This document shows, piece by piece, positions 35,690 through 43,607 of a stretch of DNA of 64,000 bases. The stretch comes from Flavobacteriales bacterium (GTDB taxonomy: Bacteria; Bacteroidota; Bacteroidia; Flavobacteriales_G; Salibacteraceae). Each line of letters opens with the position of its first letter. The stretch's first letter is position 1. Made by a program: the position numbers and the translations under genes. The stretch lies in the NCBI GenBank assembly GCA_013204105.1, contig JABMOM010000003.1, positions 1 through 64,000 on the forward strand, in the 5' to 3' direction. The notes beneath the pieces were generated by a model that saw only the letters and a list, made by a program, of their open reading frames with translations, was not told where the DNA came from and did not search any database.

Positions 35690-35697
35690 CAAACGTA
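35690..35697 (-). promoter_or_regulatory. -7 element of pyrH, 4 nt before the ATG
   Basis: Minus strand TACGTTTG is an exact TAnnTTTG match, followed by CCCT and then the pyrH ATG. Upstream is an A/T-rich tract. The spacing predicts transcription starting at or within a base or two of the start codon. Confidence 0.55.
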
Positions 35698-35762
35698 ATT
35701 TTTTTACTCCAACGATGTCGCCTCAAATTGGCCCGTGCTTGGATCGGTCTCAAATCTAAGGC

Positions 35763-35790
35763 AAAAAAAAAGCGATGATCTCTCACCGCT
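35763..35790 (-). terminator. Intrinsic terminator after tsf
   Basis: On the minus strand AGCGGTGA (35790-35783) pairs with TCATCGCT (35778-35771) with one mismatch and a four-base loop, followed by a run of about eight T. It ends the rplM-rpsI-rpsB-tsf message before pyrH. Confidence 0.8.
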
Positions 35791-35810
35791 TCTTTATTCT
35801 TTATAGCTCA

Positions 35811-36644
35811 TTAATTGAGCGCATGACGCTTGAAGGCCGTGACGGTAAGACTACCATCGATATCTTTCAGCATCTGCTCAACTGATTTCTTGTTGTCCTT
35901 GATGAACGCTTGGCTCAACAGTGTATTCTCCTTGAAGAACTTATTGAGTTTACCCTGAGCGATCTTCTCGAGCATTTCTGCAGGCTTTCCTTCTTGACGC
36001 GCAAGGTCCATTCCGATCTCGAGCTCTTTGTCGACTACCGATTGAGGAACGCTGTTTTTATCGAGGGAAACTGGATTCATCGCAGCAATCTGCATAGCTA
36101 CATCCCTTCCCGCTACGACCACCTGGTCACCATTTCCGTTCAAACCAACCATAGAAGCAACTTGGTTGCCTGGGTGGTTGTAAGCGACTACAGTATCGGC
36201 TTCAACAACATCAAATGCACTGAGCTCAATCTTCTCACCGATCTTACCGATCATCTCTGTTATCTTCTCACCAATGGTCAAACCATTTTCGTACGACTGA
36301 CCTTTTAGCCCTTCTACGCTTGTGGAACCTGATTCCAAGGCAATACCTACGATCTTCTCTACGGTCTCACCGAATTCTGCATTCTTAGCAACGAAGTCTG
36401 TTTCGCAGCTCAATACCGCGATCACTCCGCGCTTGCTAGAGCCATCGGTTTTGGCGAAAACAAATCCTTCAGATGCATCTCGATCTCCGCGATTTGCAGC
36501 CACCTTCTGACCTTTCTTACGCAAGATCTCAATCGCCTTATCAAAGTCGCCTTCGGCCTCAACGAGGGCCTTCTTACAATCCATCATTCCGCTTCCCGTC
36601 ATCTGGCGAAGCTTGTTAACCTCTGCTGCTGTAATCTTTGACAT
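35811..36644 (-). CDS. tsf: Translation elongation factor Ts
   Basis: EF-Ts is the nucleotide exchange factor for EF-Tu. The 277-residue protein has the N-terminal UBA-like helix set and the signature VNKLRQMTGSGMMDCKKALVEA, followed by GYDR-like DRDASEGFV. It also has the SCETDFVAKN motif. Length is normal. It lies 27 nt after rpsB and before a terminator. Confidence 0.97.
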   Translation of the reverse strand: MSKITAAEVNKLRQMTGSGMMDCKKALVEAEGDFDKAIEILRKKGQKVAANRGDRDASEGFVFAKTDGSSKRGVIAVLSCETDFVAKNAEFGETVEKIVGIALESGSTSVEGLKGQSYENGLTIGEKITEMIGKIGEKIELSAFDVVEADTVVAYNHPGNQVASMVGLNGNGDQVVVAGRDVAMQIAAMNPVSLDKNSVPQSVVDKELEIGMDLARQEGKPAEMLEKIAQGKLNKFFKENTLLSQAFIKDNKKSVEQMLKDIDGSLTVTAFKRHALN

Positions 36645-36671
36645 TACTCTATCTATTGTGATGTTTCGTGA

Positions 36672-37493
36672 TTAGTCTTTTGACTCCTCAGCTACTTCCG
36701 CAACCGCTTTTGCCGCTTCCGCTGCTTCTGCCGCCTCTGTAGCTTTTGCCGCCTCTTTGACCTTGGCTTCTTGCTCCTCATCATCCTTCGCCTTATCGCG
36801 CTCTGTACCTCGCTCGGCCAATCCTTCTTTGATCGCATCGGTCATCACTTCGATGATCTTATCGATGGACTTAGAAGCGTCATCGTTTCCAGGAATGGCG
36901 AAATCCACGGAACGTGGATCCGAGTTGGTATCCACGATTGCGAATGTTGGGATGTTTAATTTGCGTGCTTCGCGAACTGCGATGTGCTCTTTATTGATGT
37001 CAATGATGAACAAGGCGGCTGGAAGACGCGTAAGATCAGCAATTGATCCAAAGTCCTTTTCCAATTTCTCGCGCTGGCGGTCTACTTGAAGACGCTCGCG
37101 CTTTGACATTGTGAGGAAGGTGCCGTCTGCTTTCATCTTATCGATGGAAGCCATTTTACGGATTGCCTTGCGGATGGTAACAAAGTTGGTAAGCATACCG
37201 CCTGGCCAACGCTCTGTTACGTAAGGCATATTCACCTCCTTGACACGCGACTCAAGCGACTCTTTCGCCTGCTTCTTGGTGGATACGAACAGGATTTTCT
37301 TTCCTGACTTAGCGATTTGCTTCAGAGCGGAAGCCGCTTCCTCAGCTTTAGCAACCGTCTTGTGCAGATCGATTACGTGGATTCCGTTGCGCTCCATAAA
37401 AATGTACGGGGCCATGCTTGGATTCCACTTTCTTTTCAAGTGTCCGAAATGCACACCGGCATCAAGGAGTTCTTTGTAATTAGTTCTTGCCAT
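36672..37493 (-). CDS. rpsB: 30S ribosomal protein S2, with a long acidic Ala-rich tail
   Basis: The first 225 residues are a normal S2 (LLDAGVHFGHLKRKWNPSM, IHVIDLHKTV, RWPGGMLTNFVTIRKAI, IVDTNSDPRSVDFAIPGNDD). After ERGTERDK the last 45 or so residues are a low-complexity Ala/Glu/Lys tail with repeated AAEAA. Such tails vary among Bacteroidota S2 proteins and should be disordered or helical. It lies 90 nt after rpsI and 27 nt before tsf. Confidence 0.97.
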   Translation of the reverse strand: MARTNYKELLDAGVHFGHLKRKWNPSMAPYIFMERNGIHVIDLHKTVAKAEEAASALKQIAKSGKKILFVSTKKQAKESLESRVKEVNMPYVTERWPGGMLTNFVTIRKAIRKMASIDKMKADGTFLTMSKRERLQVDRQREKLEKDFGSIADLTRLPAALFIIDINKEHIAVREARKLNIPTFAIVDTNSDPRSVDFAIPGNDDASKSIDKIIEVMTDAIKEGLAERGTERDKAKDDEEQEAKVKEAAKATEAAEAAEAAKAVAEVAEESKD

Positions 37494-37583
37494 GTTTACC
37501 TTCTTTTTAAATCAACCAACGGGTAGTTCGTTTGAAGTCCCATCAGTTTAGATCCTAAACAGTTATAGATGTATGAAAATGAA

Positions 37584-37970
37584 TTAACGCTTAGAGAACT
37601 GGAAGCGCTTACGTGCTTTCTTCTGCCCAGGCTTCTTACGTTCCACCATACGTGGATCACGTGTCATGAAACCTTCTGCGCGAAGCGCTGGCTTGAACTC
37701 TTCATTGATCTTGACCAAGGCGCGGGAGATTCCGAGACGGATAGCCTCTACCTGGCCGTTGATTCCACCACCGGTAACGTTCACAACTACGTCGTACTGA
37801 CCTGCTGTTTCAGTTGTCTCGAATGGTTGGTTAAGCTTGTGATGCAAGAACGCGGTGTCTACATAGTCTTTGTAGTCGCGATCATTGATGGTCATATTAC
37901 CCTTTCCTTTCTTCAGGTAAACTCTAGCGATACTAGACTTTCTGCGACCGAGTGCATTGATGATGTCCAT
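37584..37970 (-). CDS. rpsI: 30S ribosomal protein S9
   Basis: The 128-residue protein has the S9 motifs GRRKSSIARVYLKKGKG near the N-terminus, VTGGGINGQVEAIRLGISRAL, the LRAEGFMTRDPRMVERKKPG block, and the conserved basic C-terminus ending QFSKR that reaches the P-site. It starts 1 nt after rplM. Confidence 0.98.
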   Translation of the reverse strand: MDIINALGRRKSSIARVYLKKGKGNMTINDRDYKDYVDTAFLHHKLNQPFETTETAGQYDVVVNVTGGGINGQVEAIRLGISRALVKINEEFKPALRAEGFMTRDPRMVERKKPGQKKARKRFQFSKR

Positions 37971-37971
37971 C

Positions 37972-38427
37972 TTACTTTATTGCGTTGATATCGATTATCG
38001 TTGGTTGCTGCGCTTCATGTGGATGCTCAGGTCCTACATATACGTACAGGTTTCGGAACATTTGACTTCCGAGTTTATTCTTTGGGAGCATTCCTTTCAC
38101 CGCCCACTCAACGAGATCCGTTGGTTTGCGTTGCAAGGTCTCTTCAGCTGTACGTGAACGCTGACCACCTGGGTGACCTGTGTGCCACAGACGCTCTTTC
38201 GTCTCGACCTTGTTTCCTGAAAGTTGAATTTTTTCTGCGTTGATCACGATCACGTTGTCGCCACAGTCTACGTGTGGTGTGAAGTTCGTCTTGTGTTTTC
38301 CGCGTAGCAAGTAGGCTACGTTGGAAGAAAAACGTCCTAGGATCTGATCTTTTGCATCAACGACCACCCACCGCTTATCTGCGGTCTCACGGTTCGCTGA
38401 AATGGTCTTATAACTCAATTGACTCAC
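37972..38427 (-). CDS. rplM: 50S ribosomal protein L13
   Basis: The 151-residue protein has the L13 motifs KRWVVVDAKDQILGRFSS, DNVIVINAEKIQLSGNK and AVKGMLPKNKLGSQMFRNL. The GTG start at 38427 is taken because it gives the expected N-terminus. A complete promoter lies upstream at 38463-38493, and a short hairpin forms the leader. It is the first gene of rplM-rpsI-rpsB-tsf. Confidence 0.97.
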   Translation of the reverse strand: MSQLSYKTISANRETADKRWVVVDAKDQILGRFSSNVAYLLRGKHKTNFTPHVDCGDNVIVINAEKIQLSGNKVETKERLWHTGHPGGQRSRTAEETLQRKPTDLVEWAVKGMLPKNKLGSQMFRNLYVYVGPEHPHEAQQPTIIDINAIK

Positions 38428-38445
38428 TGCTCCAATAGTTTTATT

Positions 38446-38460
38446 CCCCTCAAAAAGGGG
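38446..38460 (-). promoter_or_regulatory. Leader hairpin of the rplM operon
   Basis: CCCCT (38446-38450) and AGGGG (38456-38460) form a five-base-pair hairpin that begins two nt after the -7 element (38463-38470). The predicted transcription start (about 38456) falls inside it, so it might be a start-site operator rather than an RNA structure. The stem is short. Confidence 0.35.
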
Positions 38461-38462
38461 CG

Positions 38463-38493
38463 CAAAGATAGAACTATTTTTAACTGCATCAAA
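38463..38493 (-). promoter_or_regulatory. Promoter of the rplM operon
   Basis: On the minus strand, TTTG (38490-38493), a 19-nt spacer and TATCTTTG (38463-38470, exact TAnnTTTG) make one of the best promoters in the window. The message would carry a leader of roughly 30 nt before the GTG start. Confidence 0.7.
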
Positions 38494-38525
38494 CAGTTAC
38501 CAAAAGAATTTACCCTAAGGTTTAT

Positions 38526-39716
38526 CTACGATATGACCCCTAAGTCTTTCCCCACTTTGGTAAAGGCGGTGATGGCTTTATCTAGATGTTGACGATCATG
38601 CCCAGCGGAGAGCTGCACTCGTATCCTCGCCTGCTCCTTTGGAACCACCGGAAAGAAGAATCCTATCACATATATTCCTTCTTCCAACAATCGATCTGCG
38701 AAGCGTTGGGAGAGCGCTGCATCGTACAACATGATCGGGACGATCGCAGAGTCGCCATCCTTGATATCAAAACCAGCGGCCTTAATGCCTTGCTTGAAGT
38801 AGATGACGTTTTCCTCGAGTTTATCCCGCAACTCGGTGCTTTCGCTCAACAAGTCAAATACAGCGATAGAGGCCCCAACAATGCTCGGTGCAAGTGAATT
38901 ACTGAACAAGTAGGGACGGCTGCGCTGTCGCAGTAATTCGATGATTTCCTTCTTACCAGTAGTAAACCCACCCATGGCACCACCTAACGCTTTACCTAAG
39001 GTACCCGTGATGATGTCAACGCGCCCCATGGCATTCTTCAATTCGATCGTGCCGCGTCCCGTTTTTCCAATGAACCCGGTGGCGTGGCATTCGTCTACCA
39101 TTACCATCGCATCGTACTTATCGGCAAGGTCACAGATCTTGTCGAGTTGCGCTACGTAACCATCCATGGAGAATACTCCGTCAGTTACGATGACTTTGTT
39201 GCGCGCGCCTGAAGCCGCCTTGAGTTGCTCCTCGAGATCAGCCATGTCGTTATTCGCATAGCGGAAGCGCTGCGCTTTACATAGGCGTACCCCGTCGATG
39301 ATGCTGGCGTGATTCAACGCGTCAGATATGATCGCATCTTCTGGCCCGAGCAGCGGCTCAAACACGCCCCCATTCGCATCAAATGCTGCGGCGTATAATA
39401 TGGTGTCCTCCGTACCTAGAAAGTCGGCAATTTTTTGTTCGAGTTCCTTATGAATGTCCTGCGTTCCGCAAATGAATCGCACGGAAGACATACCGAAGCC
39501 ATGTGAATCCAGCGCATCCTTCGCTGCTTGCACTACCCTTGGATGGGAAGAAAGGCCTAGGTAATTGTTCGAGCAGAAGTTCAAGACTTCTTGTCCCGTG
39601 TTGATCTTGATCGACGCTCCTTGTACGGAGGTGATCACACGTTCCTTTTTAAATAAACCAGACGCCTCTATCGACTTGAGTTCTTCTTCTAATTGTTGTT
39701 TAATCTTCCCGTACAT
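38526..39716 (-). CDS. kbl: Glycine C-acetyltransferase (2-amino-3-ketobutyrate CoA ligase)
   Basis: Kbl is a PLP enzyme of the alpha-oxoamine synthase family that cleaves 2-amino-3-ketobutyrate to glycine and acetyl-CoA in threonine breakdown. The 396-residue protein has [14 protein letters not shown], the [16 protein letters not shown] segment, [16 protein letters not shown] and the PLP-lysine in GTLGKALGG (Lys242). The length and motifs fit Kbl better than serine palmitoyltransferase or KAPA synthase, although these are close relatives. No tdh gene is adjacent. It is followed, further along the same strand, by the rplM promoter. Confidence 0.92.
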   Translation of the reverse strand: MYGKIKQQLEEELKSIEASGLFKKERVITSVQGASIKINTGQEVLNFCSNNYLGLSSHPRVVQAAKDALDSHGFGMSSVRFICGTQDIHKELEQKIADFLGTEDTILYAAAFDANGGVFEPLLGPEDAIISDALNHASIIDGVRLCKAQRFRYANNDMADLEEQLKAASGARNKVIVTDGVFSMDGYVAQLDKICDLADKYDAMVMVDECHATGFIGKTGRGTIELKNAMGRVDIITGTLGKALGGAMGGFTTGKKEIIELLRQRSRPYLFSNSLAPSIVGASIAVFDLLSESTELRDKLEENVIYFKQGIKAAGFDIKDGDSAIVPIMLYDAALSQRFADRLLEEGIYVIGFFFPVVPKEQARIRVQLSAGHDRQHLDKAITAFTKVGKDLGVIS

Positions 39717-39741
39717 ATGCTTTAAGATTTGGGCGAAAAAT

Positions 39742-39769
39742 AAAAAAGCAGCCGCGAATGGGCTGCTTT
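39742..39769 (-). terminator. Intrinsic terminator after gdhA
   Basis: On the minus strand AAAGCAGCC (39769-39761) pairs with GGCTGCTTT (39753-39745) around a seven-base loop and is followed by TTT, an A, and further Ts. It lies 25 nt after the gdhA stop and separates it from kbl. Confidence 0.85.
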
Positions 39770-39794
39770 CATGAAAACTATTTCAATGCATTCA

Positions 39795-41144
39795 TCAAAC
39801 GTGACCTTGCGCGATCATCGCCTTGGCTACCTTGATGAAACCAGCAACGTTTGCTCCTTTTACGTAATTCACGTAGCCTTCGCTATCGCTTCCGTATTGC
39901 ACACAAGCTTCGTGGATACTATTCATGATGCCGTGGAGCTTCTCATCTACTTCTTCACGCGTCCAACTGAGACGCAACGAGTTCTGGCTCATCTCCAATC
40001 CTGAAGTGGCAACACCACCCGCATTGGATGCCTTACCTGGAGCGAATAGGATCTTAGCAGCAATGAAGGCTTCGATCGCATCCGGCGTAGAAGGCATGTT
40101 TGCTCCTTCGCTCACACAGATACAGCCGTTGTTGATCAAGGTCTTTGCCTCTTCTAGGTTCAATTCGTTCTGCGTGGCACAAGGAAGCGCGATATCGCAC
40201 TTCACTCCCCATGGACGCTGTCCCTCATGGTATTCTCCACCAAATTTCGACGCGTACTCACTGATGCGTCCTCGTCGGTTATTCTTGAGATCCATCAACC
40301 ACGCGAGCTTCTCCGCATTGATGCCATCCTTATCGTAGATATATCCGCCTGAGTCAGACATGGTCACGACCTTCGCTCCGAACTCTGTGGCCTTCTCGCA
40401 CGCATACTGAGCGACGTTTCCGCTACCAGAAATCACGACGGTCTTACCTCCAAAGTCTTCTCCTTTCGTCTTGAGCATGTTCTGAGCAAAATATACGTTT
40501 CCGTATCCTGTTGCCTCTGGACGAATAAGGCTTCCGCCGAACTCGATTCCTTTTCCGGTCAACACGCCTGTGAATTCGTTTCGAATACGCTTGTACTGAC
40601 CGAACATATAGCCGATCTCACGTCCGCCTACTCCGATGTCACCAGCAGGAACGTCCGTATCAGGGCCGATGTACTTTGACAACTCCGTCATGAAGCTTTG
40701 ACAAAAGCGCATCACTTCATTGTCTGATTTGCCTTTTGGATTGAAATCAGATCCCCCTTTACCGCCTCCCATTGGAAGTGTGGTGAGAGAGTTCTTGAAT
40801 ACTTGCTCAAAAGCGAGGAATTTCAAGATGCTCAAATTTACCGAAGGGTGAAAACGAAGTCCGCCTTTGTATGGTCCGATCGCAGAATTCATTTGAATGC
40901 GATAGCCACGATTGACCTGGAAATCTCCCTTGTCATCGATCCATGGCACACGGAACATGATTACGCGCTCTGGCTCAACAATCCGGTTCAGGATATTGGC
41001 GTCGGCGTATTCTTTTTTATCCGCGATGAATGGAATAACGGTCTCAGCGACCTCATGAACTGCTTGAAGAAATTCGGTCTCGTTCGGATTCTTGGCTTTT
41101 ACTGAATCCATGAACCCATCTATCTGCGATTGATAATTGCTCAT
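39795..41144 (-). CDS. gdhA: NADP-specific glutamate dehydrogenase
   Basis: GdhA assimilates ammonia by reductive amination of 2-oxoglutarate. The 449-residue protein is the usual length of the hexameric NADP type. It has GPYKGGLRFHPSVNLSILKF, the active-site PMGGGKGGSDFNPKGKSD (the catalytic Lys is nearby), PAGDIGVGGREIGYM, and the dinucleotide-binding VVISGSGNVAQYACEKA. A -7 element is 42 nt upstream, and a terminator follows. Confidence 0.96.
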   Translation of the reverse strand: MSNYQSQIDGFMDSVKAKNPNETEFLQAVHEVAETVIPFIADKKEYADANILNRIVEPERVIMFRVPWIDDKGDFQVNRGYRIQMNSAIGPYKGGLRFHPSVNLSILKFLAFEQVFKNSLTTLPMGGGKGGSDFNPKGKSDNEVMRFCQSFMTELSKYIGPDTDVPAGDIGVGGREIGYMFGQYKRIRNEFTGVLTGKGIEFGGSLIRPEATGYGNVYFAQNMLKTKGEDFGGKTVVISGSGNVAQYACEKATEFGAKVVTMSDSGGYIYDKDGINAEKLAWLMDLKNNRRGRISEYASKFGGEYHEGQRPWGVKCDIALPCATQNELNLEEAKTLINNGCICVSEGANMPSTPDAIEAFIAAKILFAPGKASNAGGVATSGLEMSQNSLRLSWTREEVDEKLHGIMNSIHEACVQYGSDSEGYVNYVKGANVAGFIKVAKAMIAQGHV

Positions 41145-41186
41145 TGTGAACTAGTTAAGTATCTGTTTAGTCTGTGAATTGTGGCG

Positions 41187-41194
41187 CAAAAGTA
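41187..41194 (-). promoter_or_regulatory. -7 element of gdhA
   Basis: Minus strand TACTTTTG is an exact TAnnTTTG match 42 nt upstream of the gdhA ATG. The -33 region has no clear TTG at 17-23 nt. Confidence 0.45.
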
Positions 41195-41222
41195 GGAGAA
41201 ATACAATCTGAGAAGTTGTTTT

Positions 41223-42056
41223 TTACTCTTGGTCCGATGGATATTTTTCGCGGTACACTCTCACCTGCTCTTCCCAGTACCTCCGCGTCACATCTTGATC
41301 ATCTAGAAAGAAGAACTCACCCCCCCATTTGTGCTTAACGCGCTTGAATACGATGACGTCGATTCCTTCCTTCACTACCACCCTCAACACGGTACTGTTG
41401 TCCAGCGTAAAGGTCTCTTCGGTAACCCCATTATCGAAGGCTTTGAAATCCTCCTTGACTTTGGTCTTTTCGACCCGCTCAGGAGTAGGTTTTGCTTTTG
41501 GTTTCAATTGAATGTCGCGTGCGCTAACGGTATGGTTCGGCGTGTCCGGCTCCGCCTTCTCAACAGGCACTGGAGTCTCTTTGGCTTCTTCTCTCTGCGG
41601 CTCAAACGCTTCGGCTATTGCTTGTGCAGAATCGATTTCATCGACTCCAACAACTTCAGGATCAATGCGGTCCAAAGCTCTGTCTTCCATTTGCTTTGAA
41701 GCGGCCGTTGGCAATTTCGCGGCATCCAACTTAGGCACCACTACCATGATGGAATCTACGGAGCGGGCTGCCGTCCGCGCCATTAGAATGTCGAGGTCGT
41801 TGACTTTTGAGGTGAGCCATTGTTCTTTCTCGGCATCGTACTGTATGGCTTCCTGATAGGCCATCCGCGCGACGACGTACTGCTTCTTTTCAAATGCAGC
41901 ATCGGCCAGTTGCAGCGTTTCTTCGTATCGCTGCTCTCGTTCGATCAAGGCCTCGAAGTCCGCCTTTCTTTGTTGATCCTTCTTACTTAAAGGTGGCTGA
42001 GCGACCAATCCGAATGAAAGGAATAGAAAGATGCATATGGATAGGTGCTGTCTCAT
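41223..42056 (-). CDS. Secreted protein of unknown function with coiled-coil/TPR-like N-terminal part
   Basis: The 277-residue protein has a signal peptide (about 1-19, LVAQ). A helical, TPR-like segment follows (about 25-95, with YEETLQLADAAFEKKQYVVARMAYQEA, the core of one TPR). An acidic, proline-containing low-complexity middle (about 120-190, KETPVPVEKAEPDTPN) and a C-terminal folded part (about 200-277) complete it. The C-terminal part has a WGGEFFFLDDQDVTRRYWEEQV stretch. It overlaps the Nudix gene by 4 bp and lies downstream of a GlcNAc-kinase-like gene. No known family was recognised. It is probably a periplasmic or outer-membrane-associated component. Confidence 0.7.
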   Translation of the reverse strand: MRQHLSICIFLFLSFGLVAQPPLSKKDQQRKADFEALIEREQRYEETLQLADAAFEKKQYVVARMAYQEAIQYDAEKEQWLTSKVNDLDILMARTAARSVDSIMVVVPKLDAAKLPTAASKQMEDRALDRIDPEVVGVDEIDSAQAIAEAFEPQREEAKETPVPVEKAEPDTPNHTVSARDIQLKPKAKPTPERVEKTKVKEDFKAFDNGVTEETFTLDNSTVLRVVVKEGIDVIVFKRVKHKWGGEFFFLDDQDVTRRYWEEQVRVYREKYPSDQE

Positions 42057-42688
42057 AAAGAGGTAAGAAATATTCGCTTCATTTCACTCAACATCATGGC
42101 GGTCGCCCCCCAGATCTTGAATTCTTCAAATTCAAAGTACGGAGTTTTGATCGCAACACCATGACTCATTGTAATCTTTCCCTCCACAACATTCCCATGA
42201 TCCAATAAATGAGCTACGGGCATTTGTATGATCTGCTTGACTTCGCGCTGGTCTCGGACCATCGAAGGCACAGATGGTAAATAGTAGATAAAAGGGTGCA
42301 CAAGAAAACGACTTGGCGGAATGTAGACTTGGGTCAGCGCTCGCACGAGCACCGGTACATTTCGTTGGATCCCTACCTCCTCTTCCATCTCTCGCAATGC
42401 AGTCTCGTATAAATCAACATCCCCAGGCTCGACCTTTCCGCCTGGAAAACCCACTTGTGCACTGTGCACACCTTTGTAGGATTCACGCTCGATCAGGAGA
42501 ATATGGGCTTTGTTGTCTTTTGGAAATATGGTTGCTGCAACCGCACTTACCTTGGGAGATGGATCCGCACGAAACGCAGCCTTTCTCGCCTTCGCCATGA
42601 TGGGCAAGAGCTCATCGTGGGCCGCATCGCCATCCGCTTGTGCGGATTTAACGGCATCTAATCTCTTGAGAAAATGTTCAAATTCCAT
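42053..42688 (-). CDS. CoA pyrophosphatase-type Nudix hydrolase
   Basis: The 211-residue protein has a Nudix box with the CoA-pyrophosphatase extension. Residues 66-85 read IERESYKGVHSAQVGFPGGK, and the box core (about 97-106, ALREMEEEVG) follows. This group hydrolyses CoA and its derivatives to 4'-phosphopantetheine and adenosine 3',5'-bisphosphate. It overlaps the preceding gene by 11 bp and the following by 4 bp, so all three belong to one message. A housekeeping role is likely. Confidence 0.85.
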   Translation of the reverse strand: MEFEHFLKRLDAVKSAQADGDAAHDELLPIMAKARKAAFRADPSPKVSAVAATIFPKDNKAHILLIERESYKGVHSAQVGFPGGKVEPGDVDLYETALREMEEEVGIQRNVPVLVRALTQVYIPPSRFLVHPFIYYLPSVPSMVRDQREVKQIIQMPVAHLLDHGNVVEGKITMSHGVAIKTPYFEFEEFKIWGATAMMLSEMKRIFLTSL

Positions 42689-43526
42689 GCGCCTCCCTGT
42701 GGAACTGTGTCAACAATTCTATGGGCTTTTTGATCACCGTCCCTATTGTGAGACCGTGCTCCTTCAAGACTTGAGCCAATTCCGGTTCAAATTCTTGAGC
42801 AATGGATCCGAGAAAATGATGGGGCAAATCAGCGGCGTCATATTTTAGAAGGTGCTTTGTGACAAAGCTCTTGAAGACATGCCTGAGCACTCCTTGCATA
42901 AAAGGATGGTCCCGATGCTTTCCACAGAAAGGAGCAAAGGATGCAAGGAATCGATTGGGAAGGGGATTGTGATAGACCGACTGGAGTACATCTTCATGCT
43001 CATAGGTAAAGGTGACATCAAAGTCGGCTTCGATCTCCTTTGGCATCTCGCGATACGAACGCGCACGGATCAACTCTTTCCCAATATGGCCACCGCTTCC
43101 TTCATCGCCTAACACATATCCAAGGTTAGTGACATTATCAACTATTTCCTCGCCGTTATAGTGGCATGAATTGGAGCCTGTCCCCAAAATACTAGCGATG
43201 CCTTCGCTGTGTTGGCAGCAAGCACGGGCGGCTCCCAGGAGGTCATGATACACCTCAATTCTCGCATTTGGAAAAACACCTCGAAGCCCTTTCTCTATCA
43301 CAACGTTTCGGCGAGGACTGGAACAACCAGCTCCATAGAAATAAACGGCCTCTACTTGTTCTCCGATGCTATCAGGCTTCGCTTCTGCGACCGTCTGGGC
43401 GATCAAGTTTTCACTGACAAAAAAAGGATTGAGTCCGATGGTGTGGAAATCGATTCGCGCCTCGTTCTCTAGGTCAACAACCCTCCAATCCGTCTTGGTG
43501 GAACCACTATCAGCTACGCAAATCAC
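42678..43526 (-). CDS. N-acetylglucosamine kinase-like protein, BadF/BadG/BcrA/BcrD ATPase family
   Basis: The 282-residue cytoplasmic protein has the phosphate-binding DSGSTKTDW motif (about 6-14), FYGAGCSSP, the ILGTGSNSCHYNG motif and LGDEGSGGHIGKELI. These are typical for the eukaryotic-type GlcNAc kinase group. Members phosphorylate N-acetylglucosamine in amino-sugar recycling. The start is GTG 43526; an exact -7 element lies 4 nt before it, so a leaderless message is predicted. It opens a three-gene unit with the Nudix and secreted genes. Confidence 0.85.
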   Translation of the reverse strand: MICVADSGSTKTDWRVVDLENEARIDFHTIGLNPFFVSENLIAQTVAEAKPDSIGEQVEAVYFYGAGCSSPRRNVVIEKGLRGVFPNARIEVYHDLLGAARACCQHSEGIASILGTGSNSCHYNGEEIVDNVTNLGYVLGDEGSGGHIGKELIRARSYREMPKEIEADFDVTFTYEHEDVLQSVYHNPLPNRFLASFAPFCGKHRDHPFMQGVLRHVFKSFVTKHLLKYDAADLPHHFLGSIAQEFEPELAQVLKEHGLTIGTVIKKPIELLTQFHREAHGI

Positions 43527-43530
43527 ATTG

Positions 43531-43538
43531 CAAACTTA
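43531..43538 (-). promoter_or_regulatory. -7 element of the GlcNAc-kinase-like gene, 4 nt before its start
   Basis: Minus strand TAAGTTTG is an exact TAnnTTTG match, followed by CAAT and the GTG start codon. A TTTG at 43563-43566 is 24 nt upstream, slightly long for a -33 element. Confidence 0.55.
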
Positions 43539-43562
43539 GCACGCACTTTGATTCGGATGGCA

Positions 43563-43592
43563 CAAAAAAAACCCCGATCCTAGGATCGGGGT
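43563..43592 (-). terminator. Intrinsic terminator after the 1115-residue type-B gene
   Basis: ACCCCGATCC (43571-43580) pairs perfectly with GGATCGGGGT (43583-43592) around TA, a 10-bp GC-rich stem. The minus-strand transcript continues into a run of T (complement of 43563-43570). It directly follows the stop of the minus-strand gene at 43608. Confidence 0.92.
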
Positions 43593-43607
43593 TTATCATT
43601 TTCAGTT

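Noticed and set aside
37546-37560. GTTTAG-ATC-CTAAAC hairpin between rpsI and rpsB
   Set aside because: Six base pairs, AT-rich, no T-run. It may be a spacer feature, with no sign of a regulatory role.
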